Below are positions 48,323 through 55,299 of a stretch of DNA of 55,299 nucleotides, piece after piece; positions within the stretch are counted from its first letter, which is position 1; each line of letters starts with the position of its first letter. Where the stretch lies: NCBI RefSeq assembly GCF_001984095.1, contig NZ_LYVQ01000007.1, positions 1 to 55,299 of the forward strand, given 5' to 3'. This DNA comes from Pelomonas sp. KK5. GTDB taxonomy: Bacteria; Pseudomonadota; Gammaproteobacteria; Burkholderiales; Burkholderiaceae_C. The translations under genes were made by a program, and so were the position numbers. The notes beneath the pieces were generated by a model. The model was not told the origin of the DNA. It did not search any database and saw only the letters and a program-made list of their open reading frames with translations.

Positions 48323-48697
48323 ATGCCTGACGAATCCACGCCCGATCCGACGTCGACCCCGGTCGAGCGCGTCTACGAGATCGCCGCCGAGCTGTTCTCG
48401 CTGATGTCCACGCCGATGCGGCTGCGCATCATCAGCGCGCTGTGCAACGGCGAGAAGAGCGTGGGCGCGCTGCTGGAAGAGATCCCCACCACCCAGCCCA
48501 ATATGTCCCAGCACCTGAACCAGCTCTACCGCGCCGGCATCCTGGCGCGGCGGCGCGAGGGCCAGCAGATGCTGTATCGCGTGCAGAACGAGCGGGCGGT
48601 GGCTCTGTGCCGCGCGGTCTGCACGCAGATCGCCATCGAGATCGACGATCCGCAAGCCATGCATCCCGCCGAACGCCTGATCCTGCCGAGAACCTGA
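48323..48697 (+). CDS. soxR: ArsR-family regulator, SoxR-like
   Basis: A 124-residue winged-helix repressor. It starts MPDESTPDPTSTPVERVY, and the HTH is LLEEIPTTQPNMSQHLNQLY with MSTPMRLRIISALCNGEKS before it. Cys residues in ALCNGE, ALCRAVCTQ and nearby could sense sulfane sulfur or thiol state, as in known Sox repressors of Paracoccus and related bacteria. It lies 1 base before soxC, so it is transcribed with the sox genes and likely autorepresses. No Shine-Dalgarno is visible, consistent with leaderless translation. Confidence 0.85.
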   Translation: MPDESTPDPTSTPVERVYEIAAELFSLMSTPMRLRIISALCNGEKSVGALLEEIPTTQPNMSQHLNQLYRAGILARRREGQQMLYRVQNERAVALCRAVCTQIAIEIDDPQAMHPAERLILPRT

Positions 48698-48698
48698 C

Positions 48699-50045
48699 AT
48701 GACCGTCGACGACGCCGCGCCGGGCCGCCTGCTGCGCGCCCCCGAGAACCTGCTGAGCGCCGAGCAGCTGCGCGCCGCGCCCGAGCAGCGCCGCCGCCTG
48801 CTGCGCGGCGCCTTCGCCACCGCCGCCGCTGCGCTCGCCGCCGGCGCCGCGCGGGCCCAGGCCGCCGGCGACGACAACATCCTGAGCCTGCCGCCTCACT
48901 CACTGGCGCTGGGCCAACCCGTCGCGCTGGAAGGTTATGGCAAGCCCTCGAAGTACGAGGCCAACCTGCAGCGACGCCAGAGTCCCGGCCTGACGCCGAC
49001 GCGCCAGGCCTCCGTCTCCTTCGCGCCGCTGCAGGGCCTGTTCGGCATCGTCACGCCCAGCGGCCTGCACTTCGAGCGCCACCACCAGGGCTGGTGGGAC
49101 ATCGACCCGAGCAAGCACCGGCTGATGGTCAACGGCAGCGACGCTCAGATGCTCAGGCGCCCGATGGTCTTCACGATGGACGAGCTGATGCGCCTGCCGA
49201 GCGTCTCTCGCTTCCACTTCATCGAGTGCGGCGCCAACACCGGCATGGAATGGGGCAACGTGGCCGTGCCGACGGTGCAGTACACCCACGGCATGCTGTC
49301 CTGCAGCGAGTTCACCGGCGTGCGCCTGATCGACGTGCTGGAGATGTGCGGCTACGACAGGAAGCGCGGCCGCTTCCTGCTGGCCGAGGGCGCCGACGGG
49401 TCCTCGATGACCCGCACGATCCCGATGGAGCTGGTCGAGAGCGGCGACGTGCTGCTCGCCTACGGCCAGAACGGCGAGATGCTGCGCCCGGAGAACGGCT
49501 ACCCGCTGCGCCTCGTGGTGCCCGGCGTGCAGGGCGTGAGCTGGGTCAAGTACCTGCGGCGGGTCGAGGTCGGCGACATGCCCTATGCCACCAAGGACGA
49601 GGACGTCCACTACGTCGACCTGATGCCCGATGGCCAGCACCGCCAGTACACCTCGATCCAGGAGGTCAAGAGCGTGGTGACCACGCCCAGCGGGGGTCAG
49701 GTCTTGCTCGACAAGGGCTTCTACAACATCAGCGGCCTGGCCTGGTCGGGCCGAGGCAGGATCAAGAAGGTGGACGTCTCCGTCGACGGCGGCCGCAACT
49801 GGCGCGCGGCTGTGCTGCAGACCCCGGTGATGGACCGCTGCCTGACCCGCTTCACGCTGCCCTGGACCTGGGATGGCAAGCCCGCGCTGGTGATGAGCCG
49901 CGCCACTGACGAGACCGGCCAAGTGCAGGCCACTTACCAGCAGATGCGCGCGGTGCGCGGCCGGCGCTCGATCTATCACAACAACTCGATCCAGACCTGG
50001 CTGGTGCAGGAGAGCGGGGAGGTCAAGAATGTCCAGCTCTCGTAA
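48699..50045 (+). CDS. soxC: Sulfane dehydrogenase molybdopterin subunit SoxC
   Basis: A 448-residue sulfite oxidase-like enzyme. A twin-arginine signal is near residues 30-52 (RRRLLRGAFAT). The molybdenum ligand is Cys177 in FIECGANTG. With SoxD it oxidises SoxY-bound sulfane sulfur in the periplasm, letting thiosulfate be fully oxidised to sulfate. It follows soxR after 1 base and overlaps soxD by 17 bases. Confidence 0.95.
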   Translation: MTVDDAAPGRLLRAPENLLSAEQLRAAPEQRRRLLRGAFATAAAALAAGAARAQAAGDDNILSLPPHSLALGQPVALEGYGKPSKYEANLQRRQSPGLTPTRQASVSFAPLQGLFGIVTPSGLHFERHHQGWWDIDPSKHRLMVNGSDAQMLRRPMVFTMDELMRLPSVSRFHFIECGANTGMEWGNVAVPTVQYTHGMLSCSEFTGVRLIDVLEMCGYDRKRGRFLLAEGADGSSMTRTIPMELVESGDVLLAYGQNGEMLRPENGYPLRLVVPGVQGVSWVKYLRRVEVGDMPYATKDEDVHYVDLMPDGQHRQYTSIQEVKSVVTTPSGGQVLLDKGFYNISGLAWSGRGRIKKVDVSVDGGRNWRAAVLQTPVMDRCLTRFTLPWTWDGKPALVMSRATDETGQVQATYQQMRAVRGRRSIYHNNSIQTWLVQESGEVKNVQLS

Positions 50046-51081
50046 CTTCATCTTCGCGCTGGCCCTGGCGAGCGTCGCGGCGACGGCCCAAACGCCCAGG
50101 TTCGACGGCATCGGCAGAACCGCCACGCCCGCCGAGGTGAAGGCCTGGGACATCGACGTCCGCCCCGACTTCAAGGGCCTGCCGCCCGGCCGCGGCACGG
50201 TGGCGCAGGGCCAGGACCTGTGGGAAGCCAAGTGCGCCGGCTGCCACGGTGTTTTCGGCGAATCGAACGAGGTGTTCAGCGCGCTGGTCGGTGGCACGAC
50301 GGCGGACGACATCAAGACCGGCCATGTGAAGCGCCTGACCGACCCGTCCTTCCCGGGCCGCACGACGCTGATGAAGGTCTCCCACATCAGCACGCTGTTC
50401 GACTACATCCAGCGCGCCATGCCCTGGACCGCGCCCAAGAGCCTGAAGCCCGACGAGGTCTACGCGGTCACCGCCTACCTGCTCTCGCTGGCCGATGTCT
50501 TGCCGGCGGACGGCGAGCTGTCGGACAGGAACATTGCCGAGGTGCAGCAGCGCCTGCCCAACCGCAATGGCAAGACCTGGGACCACGCGATGTGGCCGGG
50601 CAAGGAATTCAGCAAGGCGAGCAAGCCCGACGTGCAGGGCTCGTCCTGCATGACGAACTGCGCCACCGAGCCCAAGGTCGCCTCGCTGCTGCCCGACTTC
50701 GCGATGAACGCCCACGGCAACCTCTCGCAGCAGCAGCGCCTGGTCGGCCCGCAGCGCGGCCTGGACACGGCGCCGAAGGCTGCTGCGGCCAAGCCCGCCG
50801 CGCAGGCCGCCGCGCCCGCCGTCGACGTCGCCAAGCTGCTGACCCAGCACGCCTGCTTCGCCTGCCACCAGATCGACGCGAAGCTGGTCGGCCCCGCCTT
50901 CAAGGACGTGGCCGCCAAGTACAAGGACCGCCCCGATGCGCGCGAGTATTTCGCCTCGCGCATCCGCAGCGGCAGCAGCGGCAACTGGGGCACCATCCCG
51001 ATGCCCGCGCAAGAAGCCGTATCCGCCGCCGATCTGACGGCCATCGCCGCCTGGCTCGCCGGCGGCGCTGGCAATCAGTGA
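50029..51081 (+). CDS. soxD: Diheme cytochrome c subunit SoxD
   Basis: A 350-residue periplasmic cytochrome. A short signal (MSSSRNFIFALALASVAATA) precedes two CxxCH sites: Cys69-Cys72-His73 (CAGCH) and Cys276-Cys279-His280 (CFACH), separated by an Ala/Pro-rich linker (about 245-267). It takes electrons from SoxC to cytochrome c. Its start lies 17 bases inside soxC, so the two are translationally coupled. Confidence 0.95.
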   Translation: MSSSRNFIFALALASVAATAQTPRFDGIGRTATPAEVKAWDIDVRPDFKGLPPGRGTVAQGQDLWEAKCAGCHGVFGESNEVFSALVGGTTADDIKTGHVKRLTDPSFPGRTTLMKVSHISTLFDYIQRAMPWTAPKSLKPDEVYAVTAYLLSLADVLPADGELSDRNIAEVQQRLPNRNGKTWDHAMWPGKEFSKASKPDVQGSSCMTNCATEPKVASLLPDFAMNAHGNLSQQQRLVGPQRGLDTAPKAAAAKPAAQAAAPAVDVAKLLTQHACFACHQIDAKLVGPAFKDVAAKYKDRPDAREYFASRIRSGSSGNWGTIPMPAQEAVSAADLTAIAAWLAGGAGNQ

Positions 51082-51114
51082 GAATTCCCCCCGTTCCCCG
51101 ATGGAGATGAGCGA

Positions 51115-51585
51115 ATGAACCCCACCACGAACCGCCGCGAGCTGCTCAAGCACAGCGCCGTCGTTGCCGGCCTGCTGGCCAGCGCCGGGCTGCTGCCCCA
51201 ACTGGCCCATGCCGAGGCCATCAGCCAGGCCGCCTTCGGCGCCAAGGGCATGGACGAGCTGTACAAGGCCCTGGGCATCGGCAAGCCGGTCGAGAGCCCG
51301 CTGGTCACGCTGACCGGCCCGGACATCGCCGAGAACGGCGCCGTCGTGCCGCTGGCCGTCGCGAGCACCGCGCCGGGCGTCAAGCGCCTGCTGGTGCTGG
51401 TCGAGAAGAACCCGAACATCCTGACGGCCACCTTCGACGTCACCGAGTTCGTCGAACCGCAGATGTCCACCCGCGTGAAGATGGGCCAGACCTCCAACGT
51501 CTACGCGCTGGCGATCACGAACGACAACAAGGTTCTCTTCGCCCAGAAAGAGATCAAAGTGACCCTCGGCGGCTGCGGCGGCTGA
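51115..51585 (+). CDS. soxY: Sulfur carrier protein SoxY
   Basis: A 156-residue protein. A twin-arginine signal (NRRELLKHSAVVAG, about 7-20) precedes a beta-sandwich domain that ends in the flexible GGCGG tail with carrier Cys154. This cysteine holds sulfur intermediates from thiosulfate. It is followed by soxZ after 20 bases with AAGGAG, the obligate partner pair. Confidence 0.96.
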   Translation: MNPTTNRRELLKHSAVVAGLLASAGLLPQLAHAEAISQAAFGAKGMDELYKALGIGKPVESPLVTLTGPDIAENGAVVPLAVASTAPGVKRLLVLVEKNPNILTATFDVTEFVEPQMSTRVKMGQTSNVYALAITNDNKVLFAQKEIKVTLGGCGG

Positions 51586-51605
51586 CCCGACAAGGAGAAA
51601 CAGAC

Positions 51606-51917
51606 ATGGCAGATCCGATGCGCATTCGCGCCCAGGCGCAAGGCGGCAACGCAGTGGTTCGCGTGCTGATGGCTCATGAGATGGAAACCGGCCAGCGCAA
51701 GGACGCGGCCGGCAAGACCATCCCGGCCTGGTACATCAGCGACGTCACCGCGCAGCTCAATGGCAAGACGGTGATGACCGCCCAGTGGGGTCCGGCCGTC
51801 TCCAAGAACCCCTTCCTGCAGTTCACCGTGAAGGGCGCCAAGGCCGGCGACAAGATCACGATCAACTGGGTGGACAACCACGGCGACAAGCGCAGCGACG
51901 AAGCGACCGTGTCCTGA
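51606..51917 (+). CDS. soxZ: Sulfur carrier partner SoxZ
   Basis: A 103-residue immunoglobulin-like beta protein without a signal peptide, starting MADPMRIRAQAQGG. It forms a heterodimer with SoxY and is exported bound to it. It has HEMETGQRKDAAGK and WGPAVSKNPFLQFTVKG, the family signature. AAGGAG precedes the start. Its stop lies 40 bases before the soxA ATG. Confidence 0.96.
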   Translation: MADPMRIRAQAQGGNAVVRVLMAHEMETGQRKDAAGKTIPAWYISDVTAQLNGKTVMTAQWGPAVSKNPFLQFTVKGAKAGDKITINWVDNHGDKRSDEATVS

Positions 51918-51957
51918 CTGAGTGTCTGATCCCCGGTACGACAAGGAGACAAAGCCG

Positions 51958-52758
51958 ATGACCACCATGAAGCTGGCGCTCGCCCTGATCGGCGCCGCCG
52001 CAGGCCTTGCAGCCCACGCCCAGACCTCCACCGCCGACGGCATCGCCCAGTACCGCGCGATGCTGGCCGATGGCAACCCCGCCGAACTGTTCGAGGCCAA
52101 GGGCGAGGATCTGTGGAAGCAGGCCCGCGGCCCGAAGAAGGCTTCGCTTCAACAGTGCGACCTCGGCAAGGGCCCCGGCGTCGTCAAGGGCGCCTTCGTC
52201 GAGCTGCCGCGTTACTTCAGCGACACGGGCCGGGTGCAGGATCTCGAATCGCGCCTGCTGAGCTGCATGGAGACGCTGCAGGGCTTCGATGCCAAGGCGA
52301 TCGCCGCCACGCCCTTCGGCAAGGGCGAGCAGGCGAACATCGAGGCCTATGTGGCCTGGATCTCGTCCGAGTCCAACGGCCTGAAGTTCAATCTGCCGCA
52401 GCAGCATCCGGCCGAGAAGCAGATGTACGCCGCCGGCAAGAAGCTGTTCTACCTGCGCGCCGGCCCCTATGACTTCGCCTGCGCCACCTGCCACGGCGAG
52501 GACGGCAAGCGCATCCGCCTGCAGGACCTGCCCGCGCTCTACAAGAACCCCGGCGACGGCGTCGGCTTCGCGGCCTGGCCGGCCTACCGCGTCTCCAGCG
52601 GCGAGCTGTGGAGCATGCAGCGCCGCCTCAACGACTGCTTCCGCCAGCAGCGCTTCCCCTATCCGGGCTATGCCTCGGACGTCACCATCGCCCTGGCCAC
52701 CTACATGGGCGTGAACAGCAAGGGCGCCACCTCGGTGGCCCCGGCGATCAAGCGCTGA
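51958..52758 (+). CDS. soxA: Sulfur oxidation cytochrome SoxA (monoheme form)
   Basis: A 266-residue periplasmic cytochrome. The signal peptide runs to about residue 22. Cys67 and Cys103 likely form a disulfide in place of a first heme. One CxxCH is at Cys175-Cys178-His179, and the catalytic Cys227 (NDCFRQQRFPYPG) carries a persulfide. With SoxX it attaches thiosulfate to SoxY. The start at 51958 has AAGGAG; an upstream in-frame ATG at 51922 lacks a signal and is rejected. Having one heme puts it in the shorter SoxA class. Confidence 0.95.
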   Translation: MTTMKLALALIGAAAGLAAHAQTSTADGIAQYRAMLADGNPAELFEAKGEDLWKQARGPKKASLQQCDLGKGPGVVKGAFVELPRYFSDTGRVQDLESRLLSCMETLQGFDAKAIAATPFGKGEQANIEAYVAWISSESNGLKFNLPQQHPAEKQMYAAGKKLFYLRAGPYDFACATCHGEDGKRIRLQDLPALYKNPGDGVGFAAWPAYRVSSGELWSMQRRLNDCFRQQRFPYPGYASDVTIALATYMGVNSKGATSVAPAIKR

Positions 52759-52774
52759 TCAAGGAAGGATGTCG

Positions 52775-53440
52775 ATGATGAGCAAGAACACCAAGACCTG
52801 GATCGCCCTCGCCGCCGCGGCCGCCGTCGTGGCCGGCATCAGCGCCTGCGCCACCGGCCCGGCCGAGCCGAGCGATGCCGAGACCACGGCCGCCGCGAAG
52901 GCGATGCTGAACACCTCCTTCCGCGAGGAGGGCATCGCCAAGCTGGACCGCCTGCAGCAGGACGAGATCCAGCAGGCCTGCTCCGGCGACAAGGCCCCGC
53001 CGGCCGCCGTCACAGGCAAGCTCGAAGCCGCCCAGATGGCCACGGTGAAGTGGCCCAGCGACGGCAAGTACCTCGGCGACTGGAAGGAAGGCGAGAAGCT
53101 GGCCCAGAACGGCCGCGGCATGACCTGGACCGACAAGGCCGGCCAACCCTCCGGCGGCAACTGCTACAACTGCCACCAGATCGCCAAGGCCGAGATCTCC
53201 TTCGGCACCATCGGCCCGAGCCTGTACCAGTACGGCAAGCTGCGCGGCGTGACGAACCCTGACTCAAAAGAGGCCGAGGCCATCGTCAAGTACACCTGGG
53301 GCAAGATCTGGAACGCCAAGGCCACCAACGCCTGCTCCAACATGCCCCGCTTCGGCCACGCCGGCGTGCTGAGCGAAGGCCAGGTGCGCGACATCATGGC
53401 GCTGCTGCTGGACCCGAAATCGCCGGTGAACGCGCAGTGA
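52775..53440 (+). CDS. soxX: Sulfur oxidation cytochrome SoxX, predicted lipoprotein
   Basis: A 221-residue monoheme cytochrome. The lipobox ISAC puts Cys25 at the mature end, which would anchor it to a membrane. After a roughly 80-residue N-terminal extension the cytochrome domain has CYNCH (Cys130, Cys133, His134) and the axial Met190 in SNMPRFG. The start at 52775 is chosen because AAGGAAGG lies 6 bases upstream; 52769 would be too close to it and 52778 is possible. It overlaps soxB by 4 bases (GTGA). Confidence 0.93.
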   Translation: MMSKNTKTWIALAAAAAVVAGISACATGPAEPSDAETTAAAKAMLNTSFREEGIAKLDRLQQDEIQQACSGDKAPPAAVTGKLEAAQMATVKWPSDGKYLGDWKEGEKLAQNGRGMTWTDKAGQPSGGNCYNCHQIAKAEISFGTIGPSLYQYGKLRGVTNPDSKEAEAIVKYTWGKIWNAKATNACSNMPRFGHAGVLSEGQVRDIMALLLDPKSPVNAQ

Positions 53441-55191
53441 CGGCCGGTATCAGCAGGCGCGAGTTCGCGCAGTTGCTGGGGGCTGCCGCGGTGGCCGGCT
53501 TCGGCGCCAAGGCGCACGCCGCTGATGCTGACCGTTATGACGCCCCGCCGCCCTTCAAGGGCCCGGGCGCGGTCAGCCTGCTGCACATGACCGACTGCCA
53601 TGCGCAGCTGATGCCGCTGTACTTCCGCGAGCCCAGCGTCAACCTGGGCTTCTTCGAGCAGAAGGGCCAGCTGCCGCACCTGGTCGGCGAGCCGCTGCTG
53701 AAGGCGCTGGGCCTGAGGCCCGGCACGCCCGAGGCCTATGCCTACACCAGCCTCGACTTCGAACGCGCCGCCCGCCGCTACGGCCAGGTCGGCGGCTTTG
53801 CCCACCTGGCGACGCTGGTCAAGCGGCTGAAGGCCAGCCGCCCCGGCGCGCTGCTGCTGGACGGTGGCGACACCTGGCAGGGCTCGGCCACGTCCCTGTG
53901 GACCAACGCCCAGGACATGGTCGACGCCTGCAAGCTGCTGGGCGTGGACGTGATGACCGGCCACTGGGAGTTCACCTACGGCCAGGAGCGCGTCAAGCAG
54001 ATCGTCGACGGCGACTTCAAGGGCAAGATCGACTTCGTCGCCCACAACGTCAAGACCAACGACTTCGGCGACGACGTCTTCCCCGGCTACACGCTGAAGG
54101 AGATCAACGGCGTGCCGGTGGCCATCATCGGCCAGGCCTTCCCGTACACGCCGATCGCCAACCCGCGCTACCTGGTGCCCGACTGGAGCTTCGGCATCCG
54201 CGAGCAGGAGCTGCAGGCGGTCGTCGACGCCGTCAAGGCCAAGGGCGCGAAGCTGGTCGTGCTGCTGAGCCACAACGGCATGGACGTCGATCTGAAACTG
54301 GCCGGTCGCGTCAGCGGGCTGGACGCCATCCTCGGTGGCCACACGCATGACGGCATGCCGGTGCCGGTGTCGGTGAAGAATCGCGGCGGCCAGACGCTGG
54401 TGACCAATGCCGGCAGCAACGGCAAGTTCCTCGGCGTGCTCGATGCGAAGGTCGGCCCATCGGGCAAGCCCGAGCTGAACTATCGCCTGCTGCCCATCTT
54501 CTCGAACCTGCTCCCTGCCGACGCCGAGATGGCCGCGCTGATCGCCAAGGTCCGCGCGCCCTTCGCCGCGCGCCTGGCGGAGCCGCTGGCCGTCACCGAG
54601 GGCCTGCTCTACCGCCGCGGCAACTTCAACGGGTCCTGGGACCAGCTGCTGTGCGACGCGCTGATGGACGTGCAGGGCGCGGAGATCGCCTTCTCCCCGG
54701 GCTTCCGCTGGGGCACCAGCCTGCTGCCGGGCCAGACCATCACCCGCGAGATGCTGATGGACCAGACTGCCATCACCTACCCGTACGCCACCGTGACGGC
54801 GATGAGCGGAGAGACGATCAAGACCATCCTCGAGGACGTGGCCGACAACCTCTTCAACCCCGACCCCTACTACCAGCAGGGCGGGGACATGGTGCGCGTC
54901 GGCGGCCTCGCCTACACCTGCACGCCCGAGGCAAAGATGGGCAGCCGCATCTCCGACATGCGGCTGGGCGGCAAGCCGATCGAGGCCGGCAAGACCTATA
55001 AGGTCGCCGGCTGGGCGCCGGTGGCCGAGGAGGCCGCCAAGGCCGGCAACAAGCCGGTCTGGGAGCTTGCCGAGCAGTGGCTGCGCGCGAAAGCCAGCCC
55101 GGGTGCTAACGGCCAGCCTGGACGCATCGGCGAGCGCCGCATCAACACGCCGAAACTCGTCGGCGCCGCAGGCAACCCCGGCATCGCTTGA
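53437..55191 (+). CDS. soxB: Thiosulfohydrolase SoxB
   Basis: A 584-residue dimanganese hydrolase. A twin-arginine signal (SRREFAQLLGAAAVAG, about 6-21) precedes the metallophosphatase-like domain: Asp53 and His55 in TDCHAQL, GGDTWQG, LSHNGMD and GGHTHDGMP. The 5'-nucleotidase C-terminal domain follows. It cleaves sulfate from SoxY-bound thiosulfate. The start is GTG, overlapping soxX's stop by 4 bases. It is the last sox gene in the window. Confidence 0.96.
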   Translation: MTAGISRREFAQLLGAAAVAGFGAKAHAADADRYDAPPPFKGPGAVSLLHMTDCHAQLMPLYFREPSVNLGFFEQKGQLPHLVGEPLLKALGLRPGTPEAYAYTSLDFERAARRYGQVGGFAHLATLVKRLKASRPGALLLDGGDTWQGSATSLWTNAQDMVDACKLLGVDVMTGHWEFTYGQERVKQIVDGDFKGKIDFVAHNVKTNDFGDDVFPGYTLKEINGVPVAIIGQAFPYTPIANPRYLVPDWSFGIREQELQAVVDAVKAKGAKLVVLLSHNGMDVDLKLAGRVSGLDAILGGHTHDGMPVPVSVKNRGGQTLVTNAGSNGKFLGVLDAKVGPSGKPELNYRLLPIFSNLLPADAEMAALIAKVRAPFAARLAEPLAVTEGLLYRRGNFNGSWDQLLCDALMDVQGAEIAFSPGFRWGTSLLPGQTITREMLMDQTAITYPYATVTAMSGETIKTILEDVADNLFNPDPYYQQGGDMVRVGGLAYTCTPEAKMGSRISDMRLGGKPIEAGKTYKVAGWAPVAEEAAKAGNKPVWELAEQWLRAKASPGANGQPGRIGERRINTPKLVGAAGNPGIA

Positions 55192-55221
55192 CGGTCATTG
55201 CCGGCGGGCATACTGCCTGCC

Positions 55222-55299
55222 ATGAGCAAGGACAAGAAGAGCAGCAGCCCGCTGCCGCCCACCACGCTGGGCGGCGCGCGGTTGTGGACGCAGGAGGAC
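55222..55299 (+). CDS. 5' end of an unidentified gene (partial)
   Basis: The window ends inside an open frame starting MSKDKKSSSPLPPTTLGGAR. Only 26 residues are visible. They show a Lys/Ser/Pro-rich leader and no diagnostic motif, so no function can be given. It begins 30 bases after soxB on the same strand and may be co-transcribed. Confidence 0.5.
   Translation, partial: MSKDKKSSSPLPPTTLGGARLWTQED

Overview
The window reads as chromosomal DNA from a high-GC betaproteobacterium of the Burkholderiales, most like the Rubrivivax/Roseateles/Leptothrix group. This is inferred from codon usage, the sox gene order C-D-Y-Z-A-X-B, the soluble formate dehydrogenase order fdsGBACD, a PEP-CTERM protein, and two dispersed repeats typical of that order. 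I see no rRNA, tRNA, CRISPR array, insertion sequence or phage gene. Almost all genes look intact.

Layout. 0-3.3 kb: D-tartrate dehydratase-like enolase-superfamily enzyme, divergent LysR regulator, DUF3052 and DinB-like proteins. 3.3-10.3 kb: M13 metallopeptidase and a three-gene korCAB unit predicted to form a 2-oxoglutarate:NADP+ oxidoreductase. 10.3-12 kb: orphan periplasmic binding protein and a DUF2242 lipoprotein. 12-16.5 kb: an ECF42-type sigma factor with its usual partners (two YciI/DGPF proteins, two VOC proteins, an SRPBCC protein) and a dienelactone hydrolase. 16.5-25.2 kb: PEP-CTERM protein with a long structured leader, M3 peptidase, a two-component system with an odd Pro/Gly/Met-rich sensor loop, a lipoprotein intradiol dioxygenase, an orphan peptide-binding protein and a HAD phosphatase. 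25.3-34.6 kb: a run of lipid- or envelope-flavoured genes: LplT, glycosyltransferase, a membrane protein with a weak Mpo1-like look, membrane-anchored class III aminotransferase, phosphatidylserine decarboxylase, methyltransferase, B12-binding radical SAM enzyme. 34.7-43.6 kb: LysR regulator, oxalate/formate-type MFS carrier and the complete fdsGBACD formate dehydrogenase operon. 43.6-48.2 kb: TIGR03790-like lipoprotein, a 505-base non-coding stretch ending in a strong intrinsic terminator, TauE/SafE exporter, HDOD protein and a diguanylate cyclase. 48.3 kb to the end: ArsR-family regulator (SoxR-like) and soxCDYZAXB, then a truncated gene.

Together the genes describe a versatile, probably facultatively lithotrophic heterotroph. 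Thiosulfate would be oxidised in the periplasm by the full Sox complex including SoxCD. Formate would be imported and oxidised to give NADH, and the KorABC complex would supply NADPH or low-potential electrons from 2-oxoglutarate. The best unexplained signals are the terminator-ended RNA candidate at about 45.25-45.45 kb, the apparently leaderless soxR promoter with a palindrome in its spacer, a candidate ECF42 promoter inside its own cluster, and the 25-34 kb lipid-like gene neighbourhood.
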